Assembly: GCA_949316495.1 (NCBI GenBank) | Contig: OX439001.1 | Coordinates: forward strand, 53,420,556 to 53,484,555 | Origin: Amphiduros pacificus | Lineage: Eukaryota > Annelida > Polychaeta > Phyllodocida > Hesionidae | Direction: 5' to 3' | DNA length: 64,000 bases | In this document: positions 36,723 to 49,330 of the stretch, piece by piece | How the letters are laid out: each line of letters begins with the position of its first letter | Numbering within the stretch: position 1 is the stretch's first letter | The notes under the pieces: model-generated | Seen by the model: the letters and a program-made list of their open reading frames with translations, nothing else | What the model was told of the DNA's origin: nothing | Databases searched by the model: none | Program-made: the position numbers and the translations under genes

Positions 36723-36724
<2 letters not shown>

Positions 36725-37059
36725 TACTAAATCTGTGTATATGCATTTCAGTTCCAGGCCGAATAATGATCACTCATCCCAATATACCAATATACCAATT
36801 TATCTTTTACCTGGAGCCCCAAGAGAGTGTTCTGAAACCGATGTTCACCCAGTTGAGACAGAATTACGCCATTTCATATAGTGCTTTATGGATGGCCTAG
36901 TTTCACTTCATGTAGTAATATCAAATTGATTACATTATGTAAATGAGCTGAATGAACCACACACCACATAGTTCTGCACTTATTAACATGTTTTCACTGC
37001 TTTGCTTTGAAGATAAAGTTGATTGCAAACCCCATCTATCTGCAGTGGATAAGTATGAG

Positions 37060-37224
37060 ATAAAGACAAGAACATGAGTTCATGCAGTGTTCAGTGAGAC
37101 AGATCTCTCTCATTGGTTCTGATGGAAGGATCTCACTCGTCCTTCAAACTCTTGAGATCCTTCCACCAGAACCAACTTGAGAGATCTGTCAGCCTGAACA
37201 CTGCACTCACTGTTCTTGCTTTAT
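37060..37224. repeat. Long imperfect hairpin (inverted repeat, 17-base loop)
   Basis: The inner arms 37084-37135 and 37153-37204 are reverse complements over about 52 bases with few mismatches. Blocks such as GCAGTGTTCAG, GACAGATCTCTC, TTGGTTCTG and TGGAAGGATCTCA are shared. The loop is 37136-37152. Pairing continues outward with small gaps through AAGAACA and ATAAAG to 37060 and 37224. Either strand would fold into a stem of about 70 bp. It could be a foldback or MITE remnant, or a long hairpin RNA precursor. It is directly followed by an 8 bp ATACCAAT array. Confidence 0.85.
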
Positions 37225-37302
37225 ACCAATATACCAATATATCAATATACCGATATACCGATATACCAATATACCAATATACCAATATACCGATATACCA
37301 AA
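37222..37302. repeat. 8 bp microsatellite (ATACCAAT/ATACCGAT)
   Basis: About ten units of ATACCAAT with ATACCGAT and ATATCAAT variants, beginning where the hairpin ends. A shorter run of the same unit lies at about 36778-36800, on the other side of the hairpin. Confidence 0.9.
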
Positions 37303-39100
37303 TGCTCTAACATAAGGATATTATATCAACTCAATGAGCCTCCATGTATTGGAGAGTTCAGTGTGTTTAATTAATGCGGATTGATTCAGGACATGTGGTG
37401 GGCGAGGAAACCTCTACCTCTGGTCAGTCTGAGTCTGGAATTATTAGTTTAGAAGAGGGTCTGGGCGTGCAAACAATAGACAGGACCTGGTCACGCAGCC
37501 TGGCAGAGTTGTACTCGGTAGAACACACCATTCTCATCATCCAGCTAATTGCTAGCATCTGACCTTTCCTAAAGTGAAACAGTGACCACTTTAGGCGGCT
37601 CGATGAATGAGTACACACTTTCTTGTTTAACAAGCCACGTGGAATCAGCCTTGTCTCTTGCCAGAGCTGTATTCACATGGGCGTGAGGTTTGATGGACAA
37701 ATTTCCTCTCGTCAAACGGCCACAAGACATTAAACTACCTGATTGGACAGAACAAGGTCTGATTATATATATTACTGTCAATGTTTTTCTACAGAACTCC
37801 CTTTTTCAGAGTCTGCTATAAAACTAGGAATAAACTAGGATAGAAACCTACAGGATCTCGTTAAAAGAGGCCACTCTATAATGTTTTTTCTCGTGTGAAC
37901 CGAATAAATTGATCCCTGCGTATAAAGAGGACTACAATCGAATATAGTTAAAACGATGTAATTTCTACAATCAACTAACCCTTTTGGGCAATATTTAAAG
38001 GATATCAGATATGGCACATTATCTCATTACAAAAATGAATAATCCTAACATTTTCTATGTTTAAAAAAACGTATTTCTGCTTACACTTTTCTCAGTTAAC
38101 TTTCTCACATGTTCTCAGTTTGGTGGTAAATATTATATAATTATATCCAGAGTACAATAAAGTTATTCCTCAAATGCCTTGGGAAATTGATATAAAAGTT
38201 AAATACAATCATATAACCATGTATCTTTGTTAATAGTATAATTATTGGTCATCATTGTTATCAATGACTTAACTTACAGACATGCAATTGGTATATTTCT
38301 CAAAGATATCTAGTCATGCATGTTTGTCCAGGGGAATTTGCTTCGTTAGAAATTAAGAAATAACGCCGTGGAATATGTTCTCCTTAGATCTGTGAATCGC
38401 TACTACTTCTGTTACGTCTCCTCCCTGCTAGTGTAGTGAAGAAGAAAGTATGTGACTATGTTTTTAATTCTTTAGGTGATATATTTGTATCACCGTCGTT
38501 ATATTTGGGAGCCTATTTTATATTAGCGTGCTTCATCAGTATTCACAGTGGTGCAAATGTGTTTGTATTACAATAAAGCTCTTCGGGGCGACGAAGTCTG
38601 TGAAAAAGGGATGCCGCTTTCCGGGCATATAATATATATTTCATTTATTGCTGTGTGATATCTGTGGTGGGTGGAAGAAAAGCTTGTCAATGTCTGCTGC
38701 CGGTGGCGATGACAAACTGCCTGAGCTGTCAGCACAATATTAAGGTGTCCCCTTACGCTTACCAGGACCCTGAGGACGGTATGGTCAAATCAACGCCAAA
38801 GTCACGTCATTACTGACGTGCCCAGCAAAAATAAAACAACACAGAATAGCTCCTAATTGCGGTGGAATTGGTTCGCAATTAACACATTAACTTCACATCG
38901 GTTTAGCACATTTTAAGTGTGAGGAATAGATCAGTGATGAAATGATTTGGGATGTAAACTTTGGTCATGAGTTGTTTCTGAATGCTATTAGCGATCCACT
39001 GCTGGTTATGAAATGTAATTTAGAAATGTCATTAAAGATCCCGAGGTAATCTTTATCTGCGTCATTTTCTCGTCCTATCTGTTTTATGTGATTTGTATCT
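37303..39100. other. Non-coding region
   Basis: No gene or repeat recognised. Short open frames at 37374-37781 lie on both strands with no family resemblance. Confidence 0.4.
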
Positions 39101-39132
39101 TTACTAACCTCGTCTTGAGAATACAGCTTTAT
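39101..39132 (+). repeat. 32 bp direct repeat, first copy
   Basis: It starts TTACTAACCTCGTCTTGAG and is identical over 32 bases to 39802-39833. The interval between them contains a GC-rich island. Confidence 0.9.
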
Positions 39133-39633
39133 TACCCAAAAATATGTTCAAAATGGTTTACTAAAATAAAATGTTGCACCTATGAGATTTGGTGAAAGAT
39201 AGTTTTAAAAGGTTTACAAATAATTTGAAAAGTAAAGTTATTTATGTCCATTCTATCATAATCAAGATGTCTCACAGTCACCAAAAAGAATGAAAAATGA
39301 TTGTGATTTGTCTTTGAGATTATCATTCACAGTTTTAAAGTGCAGTTTTAGTATCAGAATAAACGTAAATGGTCATATTGTTTCTATATGTAATACGCTA
39401 CATAAGATAATTTGGTTAGATCATGTCAATACCTTAATGAATATTTGTCTACTCTATCAAGGCCTATTATGCAGTTTTTTATGCATTTCCTACGTTCAGA
39501 AAATGCATACACATATATCATAATGATTCCATGGATGTCGGTTCTAAAATGATGCGAATAACGTCCATTTACAGCTTTGTCAAATGTGTTTAAAAAAAAA
39601 GTAAGTTCAAATACGTCAATTCTATATTTTGTT

Positions 39634-39790
39634 CCGCCGAATTCGCCGAGGGTATTCAGAGGGCGGAGGTCGGCGTCCGCCGCCTTCCTCCACCGGAACC
39701 CGCCGGCTCCAATCGTGCAGAAACGGGATAACCCGGGCTAACTTTCCGGACCCAATCGTGTTTCTTTGACAGATCACTCGCGATATACGA
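39634..39790. other. GC-rich island in AT-rich DNA
   Basis: About 150 bases rich in CpG and in short inverted motifs (GGCGGA...TCCGCC, CCGGAACCCGCCGG). Composition is sharply unlike both flanks. It lies just inside the second copy of the 32 bp direct repeat. No open frame or promoter element is recognisable. Confidence 0.6.
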
Positions 39791-39801
39791 ATGACGATGT
39801 T

Positions 39802-39833
39802 TTACTAACCTCGTCTTGAGAATACAGCTTTAT
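39802..39833 (+). repeat. 32 bp direct repeat, second copy
   Basis: Exact repeat of 39101-39132. Following sequence again contains TGTGTTTAAAAAAAA, which also occurs near 39580, hinting at a wider, diverged duplication. Confidence 0.9.
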
Positions 39834-39909
39834 ATGACAAGGATTCATATTCTTTGTGAAATGTAGATGTGTTTAAAAAAAAGAGAGTCAAATTCGGTCT
39901 ATTACAAGC

Positions 39910-39976
39910 AATGTTGAGGCGGACAGGTAGTGAGGCGGACAGGTCGTGAGGCGGAACGTCTGAGGCGGAACGTCGA
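39910..39976. repeat. Short GAGGCGGA repeat, four units
   Basis: Four GAGGCGGA-starting units: two of 16 bases with GAGGCGGACAGGT, then two shorter ones with GAGGCGGAACGTC. This is an incipient or decayed minisatellite. Confidence 0.8.
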
Positions 39977-41631
39977 GCACCCGTCCAGTGCCATGAACCA
40001 GCATATGCGCAGAGATCACATAACCTCATCTAAAAAGATTATCTCTAACATTTATATCATAAATAAAGAATATGAACAATTTATTAAGAACATTGCAGTA
40101 TTGTAAGCATTCATCCCATATTGGAGGTGAGTAACAGTGAAACCGAATTGAGTCTCACTGGGAGCAGCTCACTTACCTCGTAACGTCTGTCATATTAACG
40201 GCTGTCTTCTGTTTCCGTTAATAGGTGCAGTGTCTTCACTGGTAAGATCAAATAAAACACCGATCCTTTCAGGTCATTAATTTCAATTGAAGTATAATGT
40301 AGTATTTGCTTGTCTCGTCTTTCCTAAATTTAATTTCCTTCTAGAGTAGGACATTAGAGCATAAGTCTATGTGAGGCTGGAGAATTGTCCCAGAATGTCA
40401 CTTTGTAGTCTCCCCTTGATAAGTATTTATTTGATCAGGTAAGTAAGTAATTAATAAGACTGCCATAAAATTTGTTGTATTTCAGCAAATACAACAAATT
40501 ATAATCCGTTATATGGCTTTTTGATCTCGTATTTTATATAACAGCACAGCCAATAGCTGACTGATACACACACACACACGTGGAGTTACTCTGCCTTAGC
40601 AATCCTCCAAGTGGTTAAGTATCTGTAGCTTTAGCGCCTCCTTGGCTAGCTGTGATAGTGCGTGGGGTGTCATCAACTTCCGGTCACGTGTTGAGGTCAT
40701 ATAATACAACCTTATTTGCTAGCGATGTCCACATTGTGTGTGTGACAATGCTTGAAAGCAAGTCAACACAATTGATAACTAAATCAGGCCAATCAGAGGG
40801 CGTTGCCAAGCGTAAAAGCACATGGGAAAGGCGACACCAAGCCGTCCTCCTCAATCAACCACAGTATTGCGTCTTGTTTGAAAAAGAGTATTTTCCTTTC
40901 GGACCTTTCACCCTAATTTCCTTTTTTCACAACCTTATTTCCTTCTAGCATTTATCTATAACGAGATACAAAGCGAAGAAGCAATTAACAAGTGTCATCT
41001 ACGCCGCCCAGCAGCCTGAGAACTTGCCATGCTTGACTGCTGGTGACAGAGAGATGTTTGGCGCTAAACCAGAGCGTCTTTTGTCCGAGGCTGTCATGTC
41101 CATTGATCATGTAAAATGTCAGCTGTTATCTTCCAGGACATCACCCTCTCTCCAGATATTTCCACCGAGAAGAACCCATATGTCACATTCCACAAACTCT
41201 GTGGTCGTTTCCTTCATGGCTCCATTGGATTTCTTAAAATTCTCCTCTTTTAGTTCAATCATTTTAATTTAATTACATGTTAAAGATGGCGCTATTCAAT
41301 CGCCTCCTTTGCACGTGCACACACACATATAGTTTTTAACGGGTTTTTTTCATCTATTTTCACGGATTTGAAACCTTGTATTCTCACAAAAAATACAAAT
41401 GGGCATCGTCGTAATGTTAACTATACAAGTGGCTTTTGCAAACTGATCATTGAATTAATATCACCATTTTACCTAATGTTTCGATAATGGTATATTGATG
41501 TTGTGGGCTTTTAATGGAAACATTGAAAGTGGTCCGAGTCCGCACAGATAAGATCGAGAGTGCTTATTGGAGGAGTGAAAGCATGACCTTTCCTTTGTGA
41601 GAGAAGATACAAGCAGTCGACGGATATAGAC
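39977..41631. other. Non-coding region with one short perfect hairpin
   Basis: The hairpin at 40469-40500 has 14 bp perfect arms (AATTTGTTGTATTT) around a CAGC loop. No gene recognised; an open frame at 40652-40948 (+) has no identifiable domain. Confidence 0.5.
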
Positions 41632-42526
41632 ATTGGGAGCAAGCCAAAGCTAGAGAGTGTACTATCTCTTCCTCATACACACCGGGAGCAAGCCAAAGTT
41701 AGAGAGTGTACTATCTCTTCCTCATACTCACTGAGAGCAAGCCAAAGTTAGAGAGTGTACTATCTCTTCCTCATACACACCGAGAGCAAGCCAAAGTTAG
41801 AGAGTGTAGTATCTCTTCCTCAAACACACCGAGAGCAAGCCAAATTTAGAAAGAGTATTATCTCTTCCTCATACACACCGAGAGCAAGCCAAAGTTAGAG
41901 AGAGTATTATCTCTTCCTCATACACACCAGGAGCAGGCCAAAGTTAGAGAGTGTATTATCTCTTCCTCATACACACCGGGAGCAAGCCAAAGTTAGAGAG
42001 AGTATTATCTCTTCCTCATACACACCGGGAGCAAGCCAAAGTTAGAGAGTGTACTATCTCTTCCTCATACACACCGAGAGCAAGCCAAAGTTAGAGAGTG
42101 TACTATCTCTTCCTCATACACAACGGGAGCAAGCCAAAGTTAGAGAGTGTACTATCTCTTCCACATACACACCGGGAGCAAGCCAAAAGTAGAGAGTGTA
42201 CTATCTCTTCCTCATACACACCGGGAGCAAGCCAAAGTTAGAGAGTGTAATACCTCTTCCTCATACTCACCAGGAGCAAGCCAAAGTTAGAGAGAGTATT
42301 AACTCTTCCTCATACACACCGGGAGCAAGCCAAAGTTAGAGAGTGTACTATCTCTTCCTCATACACACCGGGAGCAGGCCAAAGTTAGAGAGTGTAATAC
42401 CTCTACCGCATACACACCGGTAGCAAGCCAAAGTTAGAGAGAGCATTATCTCTTCCTCATTCACACCGAGAGCAAGCCAAAGTTAGAGAGAGTATTAACT
42501 CTTCCTCATACACACCGGGAGCAAGC
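41632..42526. repeat. 49 bp minisatellite, about 18 copies
   Basis: Unit core GGGAGCAAGCCAAAGTTAGA, then GAGTGTACTATCTCTTCCTC and ATACACACC. Variants GAGAGTATT/GAGTGTACT and CCGGGAG/CCGAGAG alternate in blocks. The 49 bp unit keeps no frame open. Confidence 0.95.
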
Positions 42527-44479
42527 TTGTCGTATGTTATCACAAGTTGGCTTCTTTCAGTGATTTTCAGATTTTGTCTGCACATTTTACTGGTCAGTGT
42601 AATTACACTGAGAGAGCCCACCCACAGCTTTTGGCAGATGAAAACATGGTTTTGAATGTAGATAATTATGACAATATAAAACTGTGTTACAGGTGTGTCA
42701 GTTTTGTAAATATCATCTATGATTTAGAAAACAAGAAAGATTGATCATCTTCCAATATATAGAATAAACTTGCTATATGTTTCACATTAACTCATAATTT
42801 AAAAAGTGATCTGATATATCAATGTGGGAAGGGGGGGTGGGGTTCTGTCATCTGTCTGTCCGTCAACTTTGATCTTCTCTAAACTAGGGGAAGGGGGCCT
42901 TAGCTATTTGTCGGCTAGATGTATTTTCAGCAAAGTCTAAAAAAAAGAGTGATTTTGTATTTGATTGTGGAAATGAAAATCAATATTTGGCTGGGAAAAG
43001 ATCAGGAAATGGTAAGGAATGGTAAGAAAGAATTCAAAGGTACATTGTGCAAGATGAAGTATTGTCAGAACATAAATTCTATCAGTGAATTGTTTCACAC
43101 ATGCATATACACCTGGAACATCCAGTGCCTCATTCTGCTTATCTTAATATAGATTAAGATTTGTGAAATAAAGTAGTGAGATGGAGTCACCCCAATATTG
43201 GATACATTAGTATTACCATATTGCCGGCTGAAAATCTTTGTAAAACCAAAACATAAAAAAAATAATTTTTGTGACTTAAACGAGTAATTTTGTTAAGGAA
43301 GCTTTTTTCACTCTCAAATATACCTGTCACACTTACGTATAATATTATGTTTTCATGTGCATATTGTGTGTTGGTGACACACAAAACTGCTAAGAAAACA
43401 CATAACATACAGCTTATATATAATGTTTTTGTGAAACACAGTTTTGTGACAGGCTCATACTGACTGAACTAATTACGTAACATTGGATAAACATTTTAGG
43501 CAATAATATTATTTAATTTAGGGTTTTTATTTAATTTTCATGGTATTAATAGGAATAAAATCATTGTAAGGTGTTTTCTGTTCTCACAACTCTAACAAAA
43601 CACATTAAAGCATTCTTGTTAATTGCCATTGACCAGTTCTCTATAGGATTAAGATATTGTGTGCTTCTCTTTGAAAACAGGAAGTTAGAATATTTACACA
43701 AGGGATAGTCATGTGATTATACATTCAAATGTTGACAGTTGGCCACTGGTCAACAAAGTACAAGGATTGCATTATCATGGAGAAAATGTATTCATGACAA
43801 TATTCAACAAATATGGTATGTCCATATATTTTATTCTATTAGGATGTCTTTTTCCAAAATCTTGAATATTTTAGCCTCGGGTTTATTCAAACTTATGTGA
43901 TTTGTATTAATGAAATACAACTAGTTTGCATGCTAGAAGTTAGGTGGAATGAAATAATGAAGACAATTCCTATATTTCAATTTGATAAAAGAATAATAGC
44001 TTAAACATAGTACTGATATGCCTTGCCTTTTTATATCTACAGATGCTGAAGGACAAACACTGTAAAAAAGAATTGAAGTCAATGTCTACAGCTGCAGGAG
44101 GGCATCCCAGATACCTATGCTGACTGTGATTTGAAGGAACACCAAGTACATACACTGGGCAGGTTGGCATCCCGAGGACCTGTCCTGTATAAGAGGGCAT
44201 CCCAGTTATCTACACTGAGCAGGACATTCTAATGACAAATGTTTACATGAAAGGGCATGAAGAGACTGTACAAAGAAGTGTATCAAGGACTAAAATTGCA
44301 TGAGAGGTCAAGTTAGACAAAGTGCATCTCAGATGGCATATATGTGGGTTATCAAAAACAATCAACTGATGATTTCACAAAAAAATAAGAATTATTACCA
44401 TGCATGTATGGTTTGATAATGTATCAATGCATCAACATCATTTTGTGACAAGTTTAGAATATAGAATGCCTATCATTTT
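42527..44479. other. Non-coding region
   Basis: No gene recognised. At about 44095-44225 there are three or four loosely related GGCATCCC-containing segments (AGGGCATCCCAG, TTGGCATCCCGA, AGGGCATCCCAG), probably a decayed minisatellite. Confidence 0.45.
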
Positions 44480-44705
44480 TGTTGGATGTATAAAACGTTT
44501 AGAATAAACACAATATCACAATTAAACACATTATTATGTTTAATTTCTGGGACAGAGCATTAAACACAACATTGTGTTTCATTATAAAACACAATATAGC
44601 ATTTTACCAAATGTGTTTCACAAAAACAGTTATGCACAATATAGTGTTTCCAAATCGAGACAGATATTGTGTTTCATTTGACACACATTAATTGTGACAG
44701 TGTTG
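44480..44705. repeat. Cluster of inverted AACACAAT/ATTGTGTT motifs
   Basis: AAACACAATA-like motifs and their reverse complements recur about eight times in both orientations, including AAACACAACATTGTGTTT, an almost perfect palindrome. The segment could fold into several alternative hairpins. It may be the core of an old foldback element. Confidence 0.55.
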
Positions 44706-45660
44706 ATATATGTTAAGCGTCAAAGGCAAGTTTCAAAACAGTGACCTGAGTCGATCATGTGTTGCATTTTTTAATATTATTTTGACCTTGATAAAGTGAC
44801 TCTGCGGGTATACATTCATGGTCTCAATAATGTCTTAACCAATTTTGTGGAAATATAACCCGTGGAGACACTTGATTAATCAATTGATGTTGTCAACTAA
44901 AAGACCCATTGAAATAAACGTGATTTGGACAAATAAAATGCGTAATAGTCAACATATTTCCTATCGTAAGATAACGTCCATTATTTCATTGCATTATCAT
45001 CTCAAATAGGCTCATCAGGACGATTAACTTTGCCTACATGTTTTTCCAAGGGACAGGAGAATTTTCTTTTGGACATGTATAGGGCAGTTCATTTCACAAG
45101 AATTTTGTCATAGATTTTCTTTGCGGCTTAAACATTGGAAACATTTGTACTGGTATGATTTAAGATCACCATTTAACCGCAGGTTTTAAAAAAAGGACAT
45201 GCTGATAGTGTTGCTATCTTCTATTGGTCGTAAACTTTAGTATGTCATAAAATGATTTTGCAAGATAAATTGTCTCTATCACTAAGTGGTGGTTTGTTTG
45301 TCCTTGGTCAAAGAAAAGCATGATGGTTTGAATAGACGATAAAGCCATAACAACTTGGCAACTTAGCATAGTGGCAATGTCTATTAAACCATTTGATTGA
45401 CCCTCAGACTACTCAGTTAAACCCTTTTACAATGGTTTGTCCTTAATCAGAAATGCTAAAGTAAAATCCTCACTGAGTGAATAAGACTTATGTCCATAAA
45501 AAGGCCTTTTTTATCCTGACCAAACAGTAAATGTTACCTATTTTAATGACTGATTCATGTATGATCCGATCAAGGTAGAGGGCGCTCTCACCTGATATTT
45601 GTCGAATCAGAGGAAGAACATTGACTCCCTTACTGATAACCAGAAAAATGACCTTGCTGT
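44706..45660. other. Non-coding region
   Basis: No gene or repeat recognised. Confidence 0.4.
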
Positions 45661-45933
45661 TGCCTTGGTTTACCCTTGGATTGCCCTTGGTCTGCTCTTG
45701 TTTTGCCCTTGTTTTGCCATTGTTTTGCCCTTGGTCTGCTTTTGTTTTGCCCTTGTTTTGCCCTTGTTTTGCCATTGTTTTGCCCTTGGTCTGCTCTTGT
45801 TTTGCCCTTGTTTTGCCATTGTTTTGCCCTTGGTCTGCTTTTGTTTTGCCCTTGTTTTGCCATTGTTTTGCCCTTGGTCTGCCCTTGTTTTGCCCTTGTT
45901 TTGCCATTGCTTTGCCCTTGGTCTGCCCTTGGT
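45661..45933. repeat. 11 bp minisatellite, about 25 units
   Basis: Unit TGTTTTGCCCT, with TGTTTTGCCAT and TGGTCTGCTCT variants arranged in multi-unit blocks of five or six. Because 11 is not divisible by three, each frame cycles through the same 11-residue repeat. Several overlapping open frames therefore coexist on both strands. None is a credible gene. Confidence 0.93.
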
Positions 45934-47061
45934 ACTCCATGAGTATTCTAAACGGCTAACCTCCTTTTACTACTGTGCTATCTGGAATTTCGAATCTTTT
46001 CCATACAAAAAGCACTTTAAGAGTTTTACAGCTGATTGAGGTCAATATGGCCTGCCAACGTTTTGGTGGAAGGCCTATCAAGGCGTCATTTTGGCCGCTA
46101 TTTTGCCACACAAAAACGTGAGTTTGAATTAGCTGGAAAATGAATTTTACTCGGTCGGTGCTGTCGGCCAGTCCGACAACCTGAATTAGGACATTCTTGC
46201 AGCCAAGTAATGGGGTCTTTTATATTTTATGTTGTACATAGACATATCCTATAATTCTTGTTGAGTTGTTCCGTTTTTTCTGAGCCCTACAGACAATTAA
46301 TGCAATATGATTCACTTCTAGGTAAAATGATATGAATGCGTTATGTAAGACATTTAGGTGTAATTGTTATTTGCCAACCAAACTTGTGTTCACATTCCAT
46401 AGTGATAGGTGAAAGCAGTACATTTCTTGAGAAACATTGAAGTGATGAATTGGAAATGCGTACCTAATCCAATGAAATTATGCGTCATTTCTAAGAAAGA
46501 ATATGATTTACATGAAAAACTTAAATCTCCTTCAATAAAGTTGTTTTCTGAACAAGTGATGAATTAAATGACATAAACTTATATTTTTATTGGGGCTTTG
46601 ATGTAATATTCAATCATATAACTCTGATGATGCTTCGAGTCCATGTGACTTTTATATTACTCAAGGATTGTTCAGAATCCAATAAGATCCAGGTTTCCGG
46701 CAATTTATGCCTTTCTGTGAATCTCATCACATTATTACAAATGAACTGTACCTTAAATCAGAAATAGACTTGTGCCACTGCATGTGAAACACATTCCACT
46801 CAGTAATTGGCTGAGTTTATATCCCACAATGCCGTGCGATATTCTCTAAATCTCAGAGATCCAATAAAATCAGTCTTTTATTTGCTACAAATCAGCCTAC
46901 AATGACTGTGTATAGGAGCTCTAAGTACATGATGAGATCCTTATTTTTTTTATTTGGAAATTCATGAGCTGACTGAGGTCAACCGTAGAGTAATATTAGG
47001 GTATTAATCCATACGCACTCCATGACCTCCAACCATTACCCAGCAGATGTTATGTCATCTT
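45934..47061. other. Non-coding region
   Basis: No gene or repeat recognised. Confidence 0.4.
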
Positions 47062-47943
<882 letters not shown>

Positions 47944-48292
47944 TGCCTCAGTCACATTTGCGCCGATTTCAGTAAAGATGCCCGGCCGATGTGTATTTTT
48001 TACCAAATCGGCCGGCAGTTCAGATTGCCGAGCGGGCACCGGGAGATCATCGGCCACAATTGGGCATCTTGAAGACGTCGGGCGGGTCATCGGGAACTTT
48101 TAGCTGCAACATAAAAGTTGCCGGCGTTTCCCCGATGTCTTATCAGCAAATATCATCTTTAAGTGCACGGCAGGGTCCTGGCAGGGTCCTGGCAGGGTCC
48201 TGGCAGGGTCCTGGCAGGCACATCGGCAGATTATCCTAGGTCGGTCGATTGTTACTTCCCGGCCAGCGCCCGGTGCAAATGTGACTGAGCCA
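47944..48292. mobile_element. PIF/Harbinger-like MITE with TAA duplications
   Basis: A 349 bp element flanked by TAA at 47941-47943 and 48293-48295. The left end is TGCCTCAGTCACATTTGCGC. The right end, reverse-complemented, is TGGCTCAGTCACATTTGCAC. This gives terminal inverted repeats of about 22 bp with two mismatches. A three-base TAA/TTA duplication is characteristic of PIF/Harbinger transposition. The interior is GC-rich (many CCGG and GGCCGG motifs) and non-coding. It contains a small 11 bp tandem array (48168-48217), so it is non-autonomous. Confidence 0.85.
48168..48217. repeat. 11 bp tandem repeat inside the MITE
   Basis: Four and a half copies of GGCAGGGTCCT, perfectly conserved, lying wholly inside the Harbinger-like MITE. 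Confidence 0.95.
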
Positions 48293-48434
48293 TAAGTCAT
48301 TAATTCATGCCAGTGGTATTGAAGGGGCCATTAAACCTAAGTAAAATATTGGTTAAGATAGCGCCACAAGCATAGCATATGCATTATATACTACCGCTTT
48401 TGTCATCGGGCTTCTCTCATGCCAGATCAGTGCC

Positions 48435-48664
48435 TACTTCATATAAGTATGTCACTTCATATAAGTATGTCACTTCATATAAGTATGTCACTTTATATTA
48501 GTATGTCACTTTATATTAGTATGTCACTTCATATAAGTATGTCACTTCATATAAGTATGTCACTTCATATAAGTATGTCACTTCATATAAGTATGTCACT
48601 TCATATAAGTATGTCACTTCATATAAGTATGTCACTTCATATAAGTATGTCACTTCATATAAGT
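48435..48664. repeat. 18 bp minisatellite, about 13 copies
   Basis: Unit CACTTCATATAAGTATGT, with two adjacent CACTTTATATTAGTATGT variants. Highly homogeneous, hence young. The plus frame reads a six-residue repeat (HISMSL) without stops. Confidence 0.95.
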
Positions 48665-49330
48665 GGCTTCATTAGGATATCAAGCTAAAGCTGATCATCT
48701 GTGGCCTTTACTTCTCTCCCCTCTCTCATGTATACCCCAAGTGCATAAAAACAGTCAGAATGATTTTAGTAACTAGAATAATTGTATGTATTGTTGTTAT
48801 ATAACAGATATGTGTACTGTTAATCATGATCAAGATTAAATACCCTAAACTCTACCACAATAGTTGCCGTTATATTGATACATTATTACGTAACCAATAA
48901 CTCCAAATGAAATAACAAGAAAGTCGTTGATAAAATAAAGAATTTGTATACAGTGTCCTTTTTGAAAATGATATTTATACTTTCTCATCATTTTGGATTT
49001 GAAGTAAATCATAGACGTCATTGACGACCACATGCAATGAGCTAGAATTTAATAATACATGTTCGCTGCAAGCCCGCTCGGAAACTGAGATCACGAGAGT
49101 ACAAAATCAAATAACGGAAACATTAACCCTCATCGTCTCTGATCAGTATAGTATACAGCATGTTATAATATTACAACACATATTTATTACTGCTCTAAGA
49201 GTTGAATACAAAACATATAGGCTTTCAAAATATTCAATCCATTTTTTCCAATACTTCAAATCGTTTGTTTATTTTTCATATTCAATGATTTTTTAATCCA
49301 CAAAAAAGTTGGTTGCTAGTTGCTGTGCGT
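48665..49330. other. Non-coding region
   Basis: No gene or repeat recognised. Confidence 0.4.

Noticed and set aside
45488-46039. Overlapping open frames with KGKTRAKQGQN-like repeats
   Set aside because: An 11 bp unit gives the same 11-residue repeat in every frame, so several overlapping open frames appear automatically.
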